Shown: positions 36,313 through 48,337 of the stretch, piece after piece
Numbering within the stretch: position 1 is the stretch's first letter
How the letters are laid out: each line of letters starts with the position of its first letter
DNA from: Whalleya microplaca
Taxonomy: Eukaryota; Ascomycota; Sordariomycetes; Xylariales; Xylariaceae
Length of the DNA: 64,000 nucleotides
Reading direction: 5' to 3'
NCBI GenBank assembly: GCA_022497155.1
Contig: MU385769.1
Coordinates: 1-64,000, forward strand
Program-made: the position numbers and the translations under genes
The notes under the pieces: generated by a model
Told to the model about the DNA's origin: nothing
The model's input: only the letters and a program-made list of their open reading frames with translations
The model's database searches: none

Positions 36313-37488
36313 TCAGTCAGTCAAGTCCACCTCCACCTTTCCATCTTCGCGTTGGGTTTCCTTGTAGCGCTTGGCAGGGTTCCCCTCTGTACTGTTGTGG
36401 GCACGCTTTCGAATGCCCTGAGAGCATTCATCTTCCTCCTTCTTGGTTATTTGGTTATTACTCTCTTGATTTAAGGCCCGTTCCTGTTCCTAAGTTGAAG
36501 GTTAGTAATACATTCTAATACTGCTTCATGAGATATACCTACCTTCAGATACATATCCCGTGCATATCTCACGAGCTCATCATGATTCATGTTGTCAATG
36601 GGTGTCGGATTTGGCAAAATGCCCTCTCGGATCAGTCCCTCTGGAAATAATTAGCATGCATTACCTCAGATGATAGACTATTGGCATACTTACCTTTGGA
36701 CATGTATCGGAACTCGAAAATTGCAAAAGGCCTCTCGGAGGGATCTTGATATACATCCTCCGGCTCATCTTCGGGTGTGCATACCCTCAATGGTCTGCTA
36801 TACTGGACGTTATGCGTTATAGTACGTCCCTTTAATGCTTTTTCGGGAACATTCGTGGAAGTTTCTTCGGGGCATGGGCTGCCCATATTGCTTAGATCTC
36901 GGACTACCGTTGATGGTTTCATTCGATAGACGAGGGTTCGGAGGATACCATATCTTTTGGCCTTTATTATTTCCTCTTGTACGTCTTCAAGACCCCTAGG
37001 GTCCTCATGATCTGCCATAGTGAAGTCAGAGTAACACGTTTTCTATATTAAAATTGAGTCTTACCAATCGTGACTTTTCCAAATATCAGAGCTTGTCCTT
37101 CATATCCGTCTCTCGGATTGCCAGTAACTAATTCCTGCATATAATTCGCCCAAGCTTTTCTGCGGCTTTGATCCGGCTCATGCGCAAGATCAGTTTGACA
37201 GCCATCACTTTCGTAACTGACGGCAATATGATTGCATTGATGTCTGAATTTACGATACTTGACAAATCTGAAGCCGAATGCCGTGCCTGATGTGGCTTCG
37301 ATGTATTTTCTAACGCGTGGAATACTCTTCAAGTCCAGCGTCACGGAGTCGCTCTCCTTGGTAGCCGTGGCAAGACGCTGCATTTCTCGGTCGGTCTCCT
37401 CAGGATGAGGTTCGTCATATTCCACCAGGTCCTTGCCATTTACCTGGATTGTGGCCTCTAGGCCCGGTATCTCCTTGATGATTGCCAT
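36313..37488 (-). CDS. DUF7918-type fungal protein
   Basis: 338 aa in four exons: 37488-37065, 37011-36694, 36640-36543, 36489-36313. The three introns are all 53 nt and share GTAAG/GTAGG donors and TGCTAAT or CTAAC branch points. The protein opens MAIIKEIPGLEATIQVNGKDL and contains YIEATSGTAFGFRF, EKALKGRTITHNVQYSR and FAIFEFRYMSKG, the layout of a protein family very common in ascomycetes (annotated as DUF7918), followed by an acidic/basic C-terminal tail ending DGKVEVDLTD. The tail contains KRAHNST and a short KRYK, perhaps nuclear signals. Function unknown. A decayed paralogue lies directly upstream on the same strand. Confidence 0.82.
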
Positions 37489-38222
37489 GATGGTGGAAAG
37501 GAAGCAGTGATAACGGGCTGGGAAGGGTGAGTATGGAAAACGGAAGGGAAAAAATGTGCCGAGACCAAATGAATGGAAAGGGTGGAATTGATTTACTAAG
37601 GATCAAGGTTGAGATGTTTGTGCTTGAGGCAGTTGCCAGTAGTTGTGGAGGTGACGGAAGCAGACGCCTAGGCAGTACCCTTACAACCTAGGTAGGGATG
37701 GAAGTGAGAAGAATTTGGCATCGGTGTGTTCATAAAACAGGTGTGTCTGGGTGCAGGTTAAATACTTTCAGTATTGATGCCTGATCAGGGCCTACGAATT
37801 TTGAACAGTAGGTTATGGCAACCTCACTAGGCATATCATGAGATGAGATGAAGGTGAGAAGTGATTTGTTCATCACCTCGAAGTCATACCTTCACAAAAA
37901 GGTGATTTGTTACGGTCCAAGGTTGCAGTCCCACCTTGCACTTGCAGATATTATCTCTATTACACTTATAGAGACCATTAATCCTCGGTTCAACTCACTG
38001 ACTTACAGTCGATGATTTAACGACCAGATATGGATGAACCCGACTACTGAAGCAGAACTAGAGTCTTCGAACCACATTCAACATTTATACAATAGTTGAT
38101 ATCTGGAAGTTCCACGTACACAGGTTTATAGCGATCCCAATAGTCCATTAAGGCCCCTGTCCTTACTCTGATTAAACAGACCTTGCTCTCGGGAATATCT
38201 CCAAACCTAGGTATAGCTACGT
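37489..38222. other. Intergenic between DUF7918 gene and its relic
   Basis: Promoter region of the intact DUF7918 gene; the first 120 bp are rich in GGAAGG/GGGAAAG. No other gene or repeat seen. Confidence 0.4.
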
Positions 38223-38867
38223 CTATATTCTATTTCGTTTCCGCACTCTTTTAGTATTTCCATCCGTCGCTGCCTCGCCCGCTTCGTGTGGAGTGATGAT
38301 GCCTTCCCGCATTAGATCACCCAGCGATATGGTTGATACACTAGTACATCGACGAATCTGAGATTGATTGATAATTAGTTTTAATTCATGTGATGGTAGC
38401 ACTTGCTGCGAGATCTATAACGGAACTCCAATGTAGCGAATCGTCTTTCTGGGGGATACTTGTAGATGAAAACACGGGACGACTGAGGCATTTCTATTCG
38501 ATCGACCGTATCATGCTTTGATAAGCCACTCACGAACGACGGGAATAGATGCATAAGACTTAGGCTCACACAACTATGACGGACAGGTCTCGCCCATTCG
38601 AAGTCGTATGAGAAACATCCTTCCTGCCGTCGTCACGCTCAAGTGTAGAGAATTAATCATCACGTGCGGTATAGGTCTTTCGTGCCTCTAACATACGATG
38701 GAAATGAACTCTCATCGTCCCATAGTCATGTGAATGCATCATGTCGTAATCGAACTTCTAGCCTGAGCATTCGTGGGCGATAAACTATATCGCAAGTTAG
38801 ATCTTCGTAAAGGTATCAGATTAGCCACTGTATATTTACCGATGCTGGGCTTGCAAATAATCGCCAT
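38223..38867 (-). pseudogene. Decayed DUF7918 paralogue
   Basis: Pieces of the neighbouring gene are recognisable in order on the same strand. They are MAIICKPSIG at the 5' end (38867; intact gene MAIIKEIPG), RKDVSHTTSNG (compare KGRTITHNVQY), IYKYPPERRFATLEFRYRSR at about 38410-38470 (compare VYQDPSERPFAIFEFRYMSK), and GDLMREGIITP plus a basic tail at 38223-38340 (compare GLIREGILPNP). Frameshifts and stop codons separate them, and the intron boundaries no longer keep frame. This is a tandem duplicate that has lost function. Confidence 0.7.
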
Positions 38868-39558
38868 AGTTCTGAGTTCCGAAATGTGGGAAATTGGTGA
38901 ACAATGAGGATGAATAACCATTTTACGAACAAGAATTGGGATCCCACTAGGTAGTCAGATTAAGTGGCAGATGTGTATTGTTCCATTTTCATGGCCCTAC
39001 AAAACCCATTCGGATTCCTCTTCTCTGTTCTCTTGACATACAGACATCACCGTGAGTTCAAGCTCAAGAAGACATATCACAAGTTCATTGAACTACGCTT
39101 CCAAGTACGGCGTACGCTACCCGTACCATTTCAGGTTGTCATTACACAATTAGCCAATGGCAGTATTGACTATGCACTTCATAAATTCGCTGGAAATAAT
39201 GCCGCTTGAATCTCACCAGAGATCCTATCCAAACAGGCGAATTCAACTCGAATAAAGAACGATTGTTGTGTGAGTCCCTACTTAGTACTACACATAGGCA
39301 GATATTACTTATAAGTTGAGGCGGTGAGTGGAAAGGCTCGCCTCAGCACTTGCAGCTTGGCGAATAAAGGTGGAACCCCCGGATAATGTGGGGCTTATGT
39401 TAAACCTTCAAATCTCGGCGTTTCTGGCACATCACCAACAAGTCCCATTTCTCCTACGCCAACAATCAACAAACCGCCCTCTACGTCGACCAAAACAGCC
39501 TATTGCCTAGTACTTTATCTCTCGGAAAGTAACGCAGCAAGAGTTTTCGATTGGAAGA
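38868..39558. other. Intergenic upstream of cactin
   Basis: Holds the cactin promoter. An 81-codon plus-strand frame at 38964-39209 (contains FLFSVLLTYRHHREFKLKK) is unassigned and probably chance. Confidence 0.4.
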
Positions 39559-41368
39559 ATGGATCCCGGCCGGCAGGCTATGATTTATGGGCGTAAGTCT
39601 TCCCCTCGCCGCGACATAGCATCTCCTAGACGAGATCCCAATACCAGGATCACGAAGCCGACGCGACCGACTCAGAGCAAACCGACGGGCTCCGGCGCCG
39701 AGAAATACCTCAGTCAGGATGAGCAGTCGAGACAATTCGTAGCCGACGAGGACAAGTTCGTCCTCAAGCAAGCCAAGAAGAAGGCAGACATCCGCGTTAG
39801 GGAGGGACGGGCGAAGCCTATCGATCTCCTCGCCTTCAACCTTCGGCACATCGATACCGATCGCGATGTCTTCGACGACGACGACGCCGATGTCGATATC
39901 GATGTACCCCCACCCGGCGCCGTCATAGATGGCCTGAAAGAGGCGGAACTGAAGGACCTAGATGCCGAAATCACCTCGTACCATACGCTCGAGACAAACA
40001 AGAGGAACAAGGACTACTGGACGGCGCTACAGACGCTCTGCGCTGACAGGAGGCAGAAGCTGAAGCCCATGGGTCCCGAGGAACGCGCAGTCAGCTCTGT
40101 CATCTCGGATGTGGACAAGATATTGGGTCCCAAGACTCTCGAGCAGTTGGAGAAGCTGGAGGGCCAGATTCAGGCAAAGCTGCGTTCCGACGAGGTCATG
40201 GATACGGATTACTGGGAGCAGCTGCTCAAGAGTCTGCTCATCTTCAAAGCAAAGGCCAAGCTCAAGAATATCTACGAGGCAATCAAGGCGCACAAGGTCA
40301 ACGTCCTGAGCGAAAGGAATCCAGAGAAAGCACAGGCTCTCGCGGAGTCCGGTGCGCTCACAACTGCTGCTACTGCTACCAGTTCGAGAGACGGGCCTGC
40401 AACGTCTAGTTCGGCATCAAAACCTTCTACGGCGGTTGCTTCGTCAGCTAGCAACCTGAACAGTGCACCGCCCGGTACCGCGAGATTTGCCACCAGCGCG
40501 AATGAGGACTTCTCTCAAGCGACAAAGGCGCTGTACGAGCGCGAGGTTGCGCGGGGGATTAGCGAAAATGAAGAGATATTCACGGCCGAGGAGACCGTTC
40601 CAAGCGGTTCGAAGCCGCAATGGGCGGACAAGTATCGACCCCGGAAACCGCGCTATTTCAACCGGGTGCAGATGGGCTACGAATGGAACAAGTATAATCA
40701 AACCCACTACGACCACGACAATCCGCCGCCGAAAGTCGTGCAGGGGTACAAGTTCAATATCTTCTACCCCGATCTCATCGACAAGACAAAAGCGCCTACT
40801 TTCAAGATCATCCGCGAGCACGGGAGGAGGCGCGGTGAATCCTTTGCGCCCGCGGGAGAGGAGGATACCTGCTTGATTCGCTTTCTTGCCGGGCCACCCT
40901 ACGAGGATATCGCCTTTCGGATCGTCGACCGCGAATGGGATTACAGCGCAAAGAAAGACCGTGGCTTCAAAAGCAGCTTTGACAAGGTAAGTTTGGTTAT
41001 TTTTGGTTCCTGCCCGAAATTCCGTGCGTTTGTTTCACCCCGGACAGGGGCCATCTGGGTAGGCTGGGGTTGGCACATGGCAAACTCGATGGCGTCCGGC
41101 GCCGCGTTTAATTCGATCTCCACGGGGTCTATCTATCACAAGCCACATGGCGGCGCAGCCTCCTTCCAGTTTCCTCTTCTGGCCTCGTGCATTCCTTCCC
41201 CCATCTCGTTCCTGAGACCCTTCCCAGACCTTGTCTTAGCTAATCATCCACTCTCATAGGGCATTTTACAACTTCACTTCCAGTTCAAAAAGGTAAGCTT
41301 CTTCCGCAGATTCCCCGTGTATTTGCTATGTGCTAACTATTCATGCATAGATCTACTACCGCAAGTAG
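39559..41368 (+). CDS. Cactin, spliceosome-associated protein
   Basis: 492 aa in three exons: 39559-40986, 41260-41292, 41351-41368. Cactin is a conserved nuclear splicing factor (Cay1 in fission yeast). Diagnostic parts: the N-terminal FVADEDKFVLKQAKKKADIR and AKPIDLLAFNL; a middle domain with DYWEQLLKSLLIFKAKAKL; and the C-terminal domain KPRYFNRVQMGYEWNKYNQ, YDHDNPPPKVVQGYKFNIFY, GPPYEDIAFRIVDREW, closing with GILQLHFQFKK and IYYRK. The last 16 residues are encoded by two tiny exons of 33 and 18 nt. Read without splicing, the frame runs on into the unusually long 273-nt intron and ends at 41259, which would misplace the C-terminus. The Asp/Glu-rich stretch (FDDDDADVDIDV) is typical. Expected housekeeping expression. 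Confidence 0.95.
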
Positions 41369-44300
41369 GAAGAGCAAATCCGCGGTGGGCAAGCAATCAA
41401 CCCCCCCTCTCTCACCCTGGCTCGTTGTATACATACAGTACGAACCGGGCCCTCCAGCAACTGGGTTTTTCGGCGGCGCAATGCTATCCCAGCGTGACGT
41501 TAGCGGTGGTTATTAGGCCCTTCTGGAGTTCGATAGAAGACACATGGCACCTAGGCATTTGTTTGCCTTGAATTTTTGGTCCCACAGTGTGTGGAGGGGA
41601 TGCCGGCTGCTACGTTCCATCGACCGGTTTGGGAACCGGGAGTTGGAGACTGACCGCCGTCTCATGTTACAACGTCGATGCATTGGAGAAGGGAGGATAG
41701 GTGGAATATAGATGAGTTTCGGTGTGGTATTTTCGGTGTGGTATCCAGACTGGGGGCGAGGCTGAGAATAGAGTTGAAGCGTGATGCTCGAATCGAGATA
41801 TAGAATTTGATGCGTTTGGTGTATGATATTAGATTGTCGGTGTGAAATACCAAGTGAGACATGGCATTATGACGGCCTTTTCGGGTTGGCTTGATGTAGA
41901 GGCTTTGGCCTCTGCCAACATTGTCATAACTCTGGTTGCGTATCCGATGCGGCCAGGATAAGCACTAAGAAATTTATGGCAGCCGCTTTTACACTCCAGC
42001 ATCATCAGCGTCATTGAATAAGTTAATAGATATCGTTTCCTAAAAATAGGAAGAATACGAGGAGGCTAAGTGGGAATTAATATAAGGGCTGTAGAAGATG
42101 GAGATGTAAGGATTCCATCGCGAAGTTCAACGATAAGGCGGAAGACACGTGGTGAAAGATTGAGTAGATACCTGGATGATATCGTCTAGATGCCAAGACG
42201 AATGAATAAGAAAGACCTCGAGAGCAATTGCAAATGGGAAATCAAAGTTCTTAGATAAACCTTGACATGAGACACTACCAGGTTTATTGACTCTTGATTC
42301 TTGATAGCTATCCTTTTATACAAGATAAGATTCAAGGACAATACATGTTAGGGGTGGTTCTAGATGAGGCTACAATGATCCGTTCTATCAGCATAGACAG
42401 CACCTATAGTGACAATAAAGCCAATCAAGTGATCCAAGATATTTGCAACTCGTCTTTTCAGTAATCTTCAGATAAACCTCTACAAGGTCTAGGTAGAAAT
42501 GCTGGTATTGTCATTGTGTACCTACAGTCTAGGAAAACCTACCTTGACTCCTTAAGCTATAACCTTAGCTCTATCATTCCAGTCACTCCATTTGACAATA
42601 TTATGGCTTCCATAGGTAAAGCCAAAGACCAATGTATAGATTCATGTTTAGATCTTGGCATTTCTTACTACCACTATATCGAAAATACGGCCTTTATATC
42701 AGATATTTCGGCTCCCTTACCGACGTACAGCTCGCTAAGCATCAACTGTTGAGAACGAGCAGGCGGCCAGCGGCTCAAGATCTGGGCATTTTGCCGTGTC
42801 ACAGTAGCCGGTGGCGGTTCGGCCCATCATGTAGTACAACATGGGCATTCCGAACTTTCCTGGTTTAGGTATGGAATAACGAGCATTCCATTAAGAATAA
42901 CGAATACGATACAGTGCTTATCAGAATTAAAATCTAGGAATGTAGAAGGGCCGAGATACCTGAATTCTTGACATCTGTATCGAATGTACCTAGTCCGTAT
43001 ACTAGTGTCAGAGTCGATACGAGTTATACGAGTCTGACAATGTCTTTTCTTTCCTGATTGATTAAAATCAGTAACTCCTGGGAAGGGGTATGTTTGATGT
43101 CATCAAAATAATGGCATGGGTAGATTGGCATGATAATATGGATTCTTGCCTTATAATGATACCTAACATATCCAAGGGCAATCATCAAATGTAAACCAAA
43201 CTCTAGTGAACTTCATATTAATCTCGGCTGCACATCAAGTTGAACCTGGACGCTCTGCGGCCGAAGCCGGCACTTAGCTATCCTGCAGATATATTCCATC
43301 CAGTCGTTACGCATTGTACCGATAAGCAACACTATTCTAGATAATCTCTGTTAGGTCAAGCTCCAGGGAAATATTGCTCAGTTCGACAGCCTTGGAAAAA
43401 AAACAAAAAGTAAAAAAACGAAAGAAAAAGAAAAGAAAGACGATATTGCATCAATCCACGGTATATATAAGGGCAAATAAGCCAGCACGAGAGAAGCAAA
43501 AACATAAGTTGAAGAGAATAAGCAGAAACAGGTCGAAAAACAAAGGCTTGTAAGGGTGGTCTATCAGATGTAGTAAATATATTTATTATATCAGTACATC
43601 TCTGCGTTGATGTCTACACTGAACAATTGTAGACTACGAATCCTTTCACACCCAGTTGTATTCCGTCATTTGATCCCAAGCTACACATGTAGCTAAGTAC
43701 TCCTTACGGGGTCGAATGTCAGTTCTATCCCATATTCCTGTCGGTAAGTGCCGACCTCCACAGAGCAATATTTGAAATACTATACGCATTGCTTGACAGG
43801 AAGATATAACTAGTATTAGATTTAAATGGTAAAAAAATACCAAAATACAGTATCAAACGTTTGATTCAAAATTAGCAAATGCAAAAATCGTTGTTTGCTC
43901 TTCACTTGTAGCATATACTAACTTTTAAGAATATACCGATAAGGTTAGCTTCTGCCCGAAGTATGGCTGATCCTAGCGGACATGTGGACCTGATATCTAC
44001 CCATGGGTATATGTACACTCCTGATATCAATGTCCTGTTTCAGCAGCGTCATATTCCTCCTATAAGGGTTGGTCCTCGAATATGCTTACTTTTAGCAGGC
44101 AATCTATAACCATCATTTACTTTGATGCTTCTATTGTTCTTCTAGAAGGCATGTCGATGGCTTGCATATGACAGCAGCGCAGCCCTCGGGCCAGTTTCAG
44201 GTTTCAAATCAGTAGGGCTGGGAAATATGATCAGGGCAGAGATTATGATACGTAACAACTGATTGGTTACGTGCTGGGCAGATTCGCCAGAAATCCCACC

Positions 44301-44640
44301 GTAGGAAATGCAAGTGTCCGGACGCGGGTGGAGAGGGCGTATCCCGCTTTCTATGCTGCACCCCGGGCCCTCATATGGGCTGGCCTGCATCTTGCAGCTG
44401 TACAATGGGCTTGTTGAAGAAGATAAAAAAGAGAGGACTGGGAACCATACGGCCGAGTTTCAACAGCTGCTCGCGACTGGTCATCATGTACGTTTCCTAC
44501 GCTGAAGAGATGGTCTATTTTAGATGGATGTGTCCCAGCTTTGTCATTCCGTCCCACAAGCATCAATGCCCCGATGTCATGGTGTACAGTACATGACACA
44601 TAGCCTGGACACACAAAACGCGTTGTCGTTTGCACAGGGG
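41369..44640. other. Gene-poor region upstream of the forkhead block
   Basis: More than 3 kb with only short, motif-less frames (for example 42516-42868 and 43646-43843). AT-rich overall; an A-rich run of about 40 nt sits near 43395-43440 (aaaaaaaac, aaagaaaaag words). No RNA gene or element recognised. Confidence 0.45.
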
Positions 44641-46400
44641 AGGGAGGGGGAAACAGGCTGATGCATGCAAATGTATGTGGGTAGCTGTATGTATGTAATA
44701 AGTATGTACGCAGTATGTATGTAGGTAGGTAATTACATGAGACACACACGCGTGCACACACATACACACATGCATTGAGACACACAGGCACAGATATAGA
44801 CATCGACATACACGATTGTAGGCGGGATACTTAGAATACATACCGAAGGACGCACACGGCGCACAGAGGAGTTGGTCATCTGTAGAGCTAAGCCTACTTG
44901 GGATGGTCGAAGAGAGAGAGAGAGACAGAGAGAGAGGCTTAGGAGGGAAAAAGGTGGAAAAGGAAGAAAGAAGGCAACTAACTGACTGATGCGTTGGCGG
45001 GTAGCCAGACGAAAGACGAATCCACAAGGTTAGTTGGTCGAGTTAGACGAATTTTCCAAGGTTCCAAGGTTAGGACCAGAGAATGAAAAAGAGGTGAAGG
45101 CATACCTACTGCGTACATATGTAAGTACTAAGGATTAAATGTTGCCCGCGTGTAAGTGCCCTAGCTAACTGCCCAGGTGAGGTCCCAACTGCCTGGCGGG
45201 TGGGACTGTATCATTACCCCATGCCGTACTGTTTGCCTGGTTCCATAGATCTGGCGGCTGACTTCCAATTCCCACTGTACTCCAGAAGGTACGTACATAC
45301 ATACATAGGTACACGCCGACTTGCACACCTGGGCACCTTACAGATAGGTACACCGTCATGCCCCATGCCCCATGCCCCACCCCCCCTGTCAAGCGTTTAA
45401 GCTGGAGCTGCACAGTCCTGCCCGGGCTGCTGGCTTGCCCAGGGTCCCTCGTGCCCATCTGCCCCTACCTGCCTTGGGAAGTATCTACGTATGTACTTAG
45501 CTGCTTGTATCCTGTCTTCATTCGGCGGCTCTTGACCAGTGGCCTCTCTGCGTCCTCCTGATTCTTCGCATACTCAGCAGCAGGGCGTATTACGGGGGTT
45601 GACCAGGTTGGCCAGGTCGAGCCTATACGTACGGGTCCCCGGGCGGATCCCACCTACTATATTCATCCTACAAGTGAATGAATGTCAAGCGGATGAGGGA
45701 AATTCTGAATGCCTTAAGGTACTGACATACTGACATACTGACATACTGAAATACTGCCTAAGGTACATGTATCCAGCTATCCTGCCTGGGGCCACCAGAC
45801 AAAGTACCCAGGTACCTATCCTATCAAGTGCAGCTCCTACAGCTCCAGGCTTGAAGGTCCAGGACCACAGAGACTTGACCACAGATACCCACACCACACC
45901 ACACACACGCACACGCCTACATCGATACTTACATCAATACTTAACTACCTACTTGCCTGCCAGGCCTGCGTACCTACAGACATACCTACATTCTCCATTG
46001 TCTCCAGCACCCAGCCTTTGTTTCTTCTCTGCCGACTTTCCTCCATACCACATCCCCATACATATCACACGCCCTTCTGAGCGCATCTACCAGCCCGCCT
46101 TGTTGTTGCGACTCTCCCACACTTCACCCACGCACACACGCACACATACACATACACATATTTCTTTCTCTATCCCACAATCCAACCTGTCTCGACCTTG
46201 ACTTGATCTTCTTTCTTCGCTTTGGTCTATTCTTTTTTTTTTCTTCCAAATCTGCAATACGACCAAAGCAGTCAAAGTCGCCTGCACTATTTCATCCTCG
46301 ACCTCGTCGGTCTTTCTCTCTCTCTCTCCCTCCCCTGTTGTATCGTGGTGCGCCGCCACGAGCAAGTCTCTGGCATACCTCACACTCTGAACCTCCAGGT
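44641..46400. repeat. Microsatellite-rich leader region of the forkhead gene
   Basis: Dense simple repeats: CA/TG tract at 44742-44788, GA tract at 44911-44937, an 8-nt unit ACTGACAT repeated with drift at 45721-45752, ATGCCCC repeated three times at about 45357-45375, CA-rich tracts at 45890-45912 and 46131-46160, a T/C tract at 46229-46246 and a CT tract at 46313-46333. Words of the GTAGGTA/TACCTACC type are scattered throughout. Such pyrimidine and CA tracts are usual in long promoters and 5' leaders of fungal regulatory genes. Open frames here are products of the repeats. Confidence 0.7.
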
Positions 46401-48151
46401 ATGCCGCAAAGTTACGGTGGCGGCTTGCCCGTCGTCGACTCTTCATCCTTTTCAGCTTTTGGGCCCCGTCCGAATTGCACGACGCAATCAACGGGCGGCT
46501 CTGCAGACTCTGCCCATATAGATTCTTCTTACTATATTTCGCCGCCAGCACAGAAGATTACGGAACCCCCCCATCCCCAACACTACCATCAGCCGCACCC
46601 CTCGACTCGCCCTATCTCCATCAACACCTCTCTCCAGGCGTACCAACACCCGCAGATTCACTCTGCTCCTCCTTCTACCCAGGGCATATGGGCCACCCCG
46701 CCCTCTACCACCTACGAGTGTGAAGAGTTTGACGGCTTCTCCTACCACAGTTCGCCCGCGGCTGGTACCCAAGGTACGCAAGGTACCCAGCCAACGCATC
46801 CTTGTTCGGCTCGCTCCTCGGTACCCAGCCCAACAAGCTGGTCCTCCCCTGGAGGCCAACAACCTGGCTTCCAACAGGCTGTTATTAAAGAGCCGGACCA
46901 TCTCCAGCAGCTGGACCTACAGCATATCGCCTCGCTCCATCACTACGGACCTCAGTTTCACCCACAGCTTGCGACGTCGCCATATGAAAATTCCGACTTT
47001 GGCGGCAAAATTCTAGGTACGGAGCCCATGATACAGCAAGCCGCGCCGCCCATGATTCCTGATTTTTCGGAACCGGAACCCACTATGTCTCCTCACGAGG
47101 AATCACCGCAAGTGAAAGAGGAGACTGGCACGTCGTATGGCTTTGGTGGAGATGAGGAGAGGTCAAGTACTAGGAAGAGGGAGCCCTCAGATGGTGATGG
47201 TGGCAGTAAAGATGACGAGCCGCCGTATGCGCAACTCATACATAAGGCCTTCATGAGCCGAGAACGGCACGCGATGACCCTCCAGGATATCTACCAATGG
47301 TTCCGTGAGCATACCGAGAAGGGAAAGAGCGAAAACAAAGGCTGGCAAAACAGCATACGGCATAACCTCAGCATGAATGCTGTAAGTCTTACTCTGCCTA
47401 CATGTAGGAGGAACCCCAGTGCGGACTGCTACTAACTAGTTCTTCTTAGGCGTTCGTCAAACGCGACCGCAAACCAAGCCCAGGTGATCCTCTCACAAGC
47501 TCCGGCGAGACTAAAAAGTCAACTGAATGGGTGCTGGAAGACTGGGCAGTACATGGTGTCCAAAGCACCACACGGTATCGCAAGGGCACTTCTGGTCGCA
47601 GAGGCGGCCCCGGATCACATTCGAGGGCGACTAACCTCTCTGCACGAGCAAGTTCTGGTCGCAAAGGTGGTATCACAGCGAGCAGGACCAAGGCCGCTGC
47701 TACGCGAAGGGCGATATTAAATCGGTCCGCTTCGAGCTACCTTAGCAGCCAGGGTCAACTGCAGGGAAATATCTACGATCATCAGCTACCATTCCAATAC
47801 CATGACAACGTCAGGGATGTGCCGATGACGACCGCAGAGCCGGGTGCGGGAGATATGATATTACCTGGACCCCTTCCGTCGAACGGGCTACCAGTTAATG
47901 ACAACACCCAGAACTATTCCTATGGTAATAACCTAAATTATACCGAGAGCCAACATGGCTACCCTCCTCCCGAAGCGATGTATCCGCTCGGGGCGGTAGC
48001 AGGATTATACCATGGACACCCGGCGCCAAGTTCTGGACGGTGCCAAGTCCCCGCCACAGGGGAAATGCACCAGCTCTTTGGCAACGCCGGAGTTAATAGG
48101 GTTCCATTCCCGTACTGGGATGGAGCAGCAGGCGGTCATTACCAGTCATAG
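46401..48151 (+). CDS. Forkhead (winged-helix) transcription factor
   Basis: DNA-binding regulator of 560 aa, two exons: 46401-47381 and 47450-48151. The 68-nt intron falls inside the DNA-binding domain and its branch point is TACTAAC. The forkhead domain starts at about residue 273 (EPPYAQLIHKAFMSRERHAM) and contains the recognition-helix signature GWQNSIRHNLSMNAAF, continuing to about residue 370 across the splice site. The N-terminal 270 residues are Pro/Ser/Gln/His-rich and look like an activation region with an acidic part; the C-terminal 190 are Asn/Gly/Tyr-rich. I chose MPQSYGGGLP at 46401; the frame is open upstream to 46203 but that part reads as Phe/Ser/Pro-rich leader. Target genes unknown; other fungal forkhead factors control cell cycle and sexual development. 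It stands alone in a gene-free block of about 17 kb. Confidence 0.92.
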
Positions 48152-48295
48152 GCAGGACCAACTCTGGGGCCTGCTCCTATCCTATGTGTTAGAGAGGGGA
48201 GATGTTAATATGGTCCAGCAGTCTCCATATTCGACGAGCTATACAACGTCTTTCGTCCCTCTTCAACTGTACTATTACAATTTTAAGAGAGAAAC

Positions 48296-48337
48296 AAAGC
48301 GAATCCAATAAAGCGAATCCAACAAAGCGACTCTAAC
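48296..48337 (+). repeat. 14-nt tandem repeat, three copies
   Basis: Unit AAAGCGAATCCAAY at 48296-48309 and 48310-48323, with a diverged third copy at 48324-48337 (AAAGCGACTCTAAC). Lies in the probable 3' untranslated region of the forkhead gene, 145 bp after the stop. Confidence 0.85.

Noticed and set aside
46203..46400. Upstream in-frame ATG for the forkhead gene
   Set aside because: The added 66 residues are mostly Phe/Ser/Pro from T- and C-rich leader tracts; the ATG at 46401 starts sequence of normal composition.
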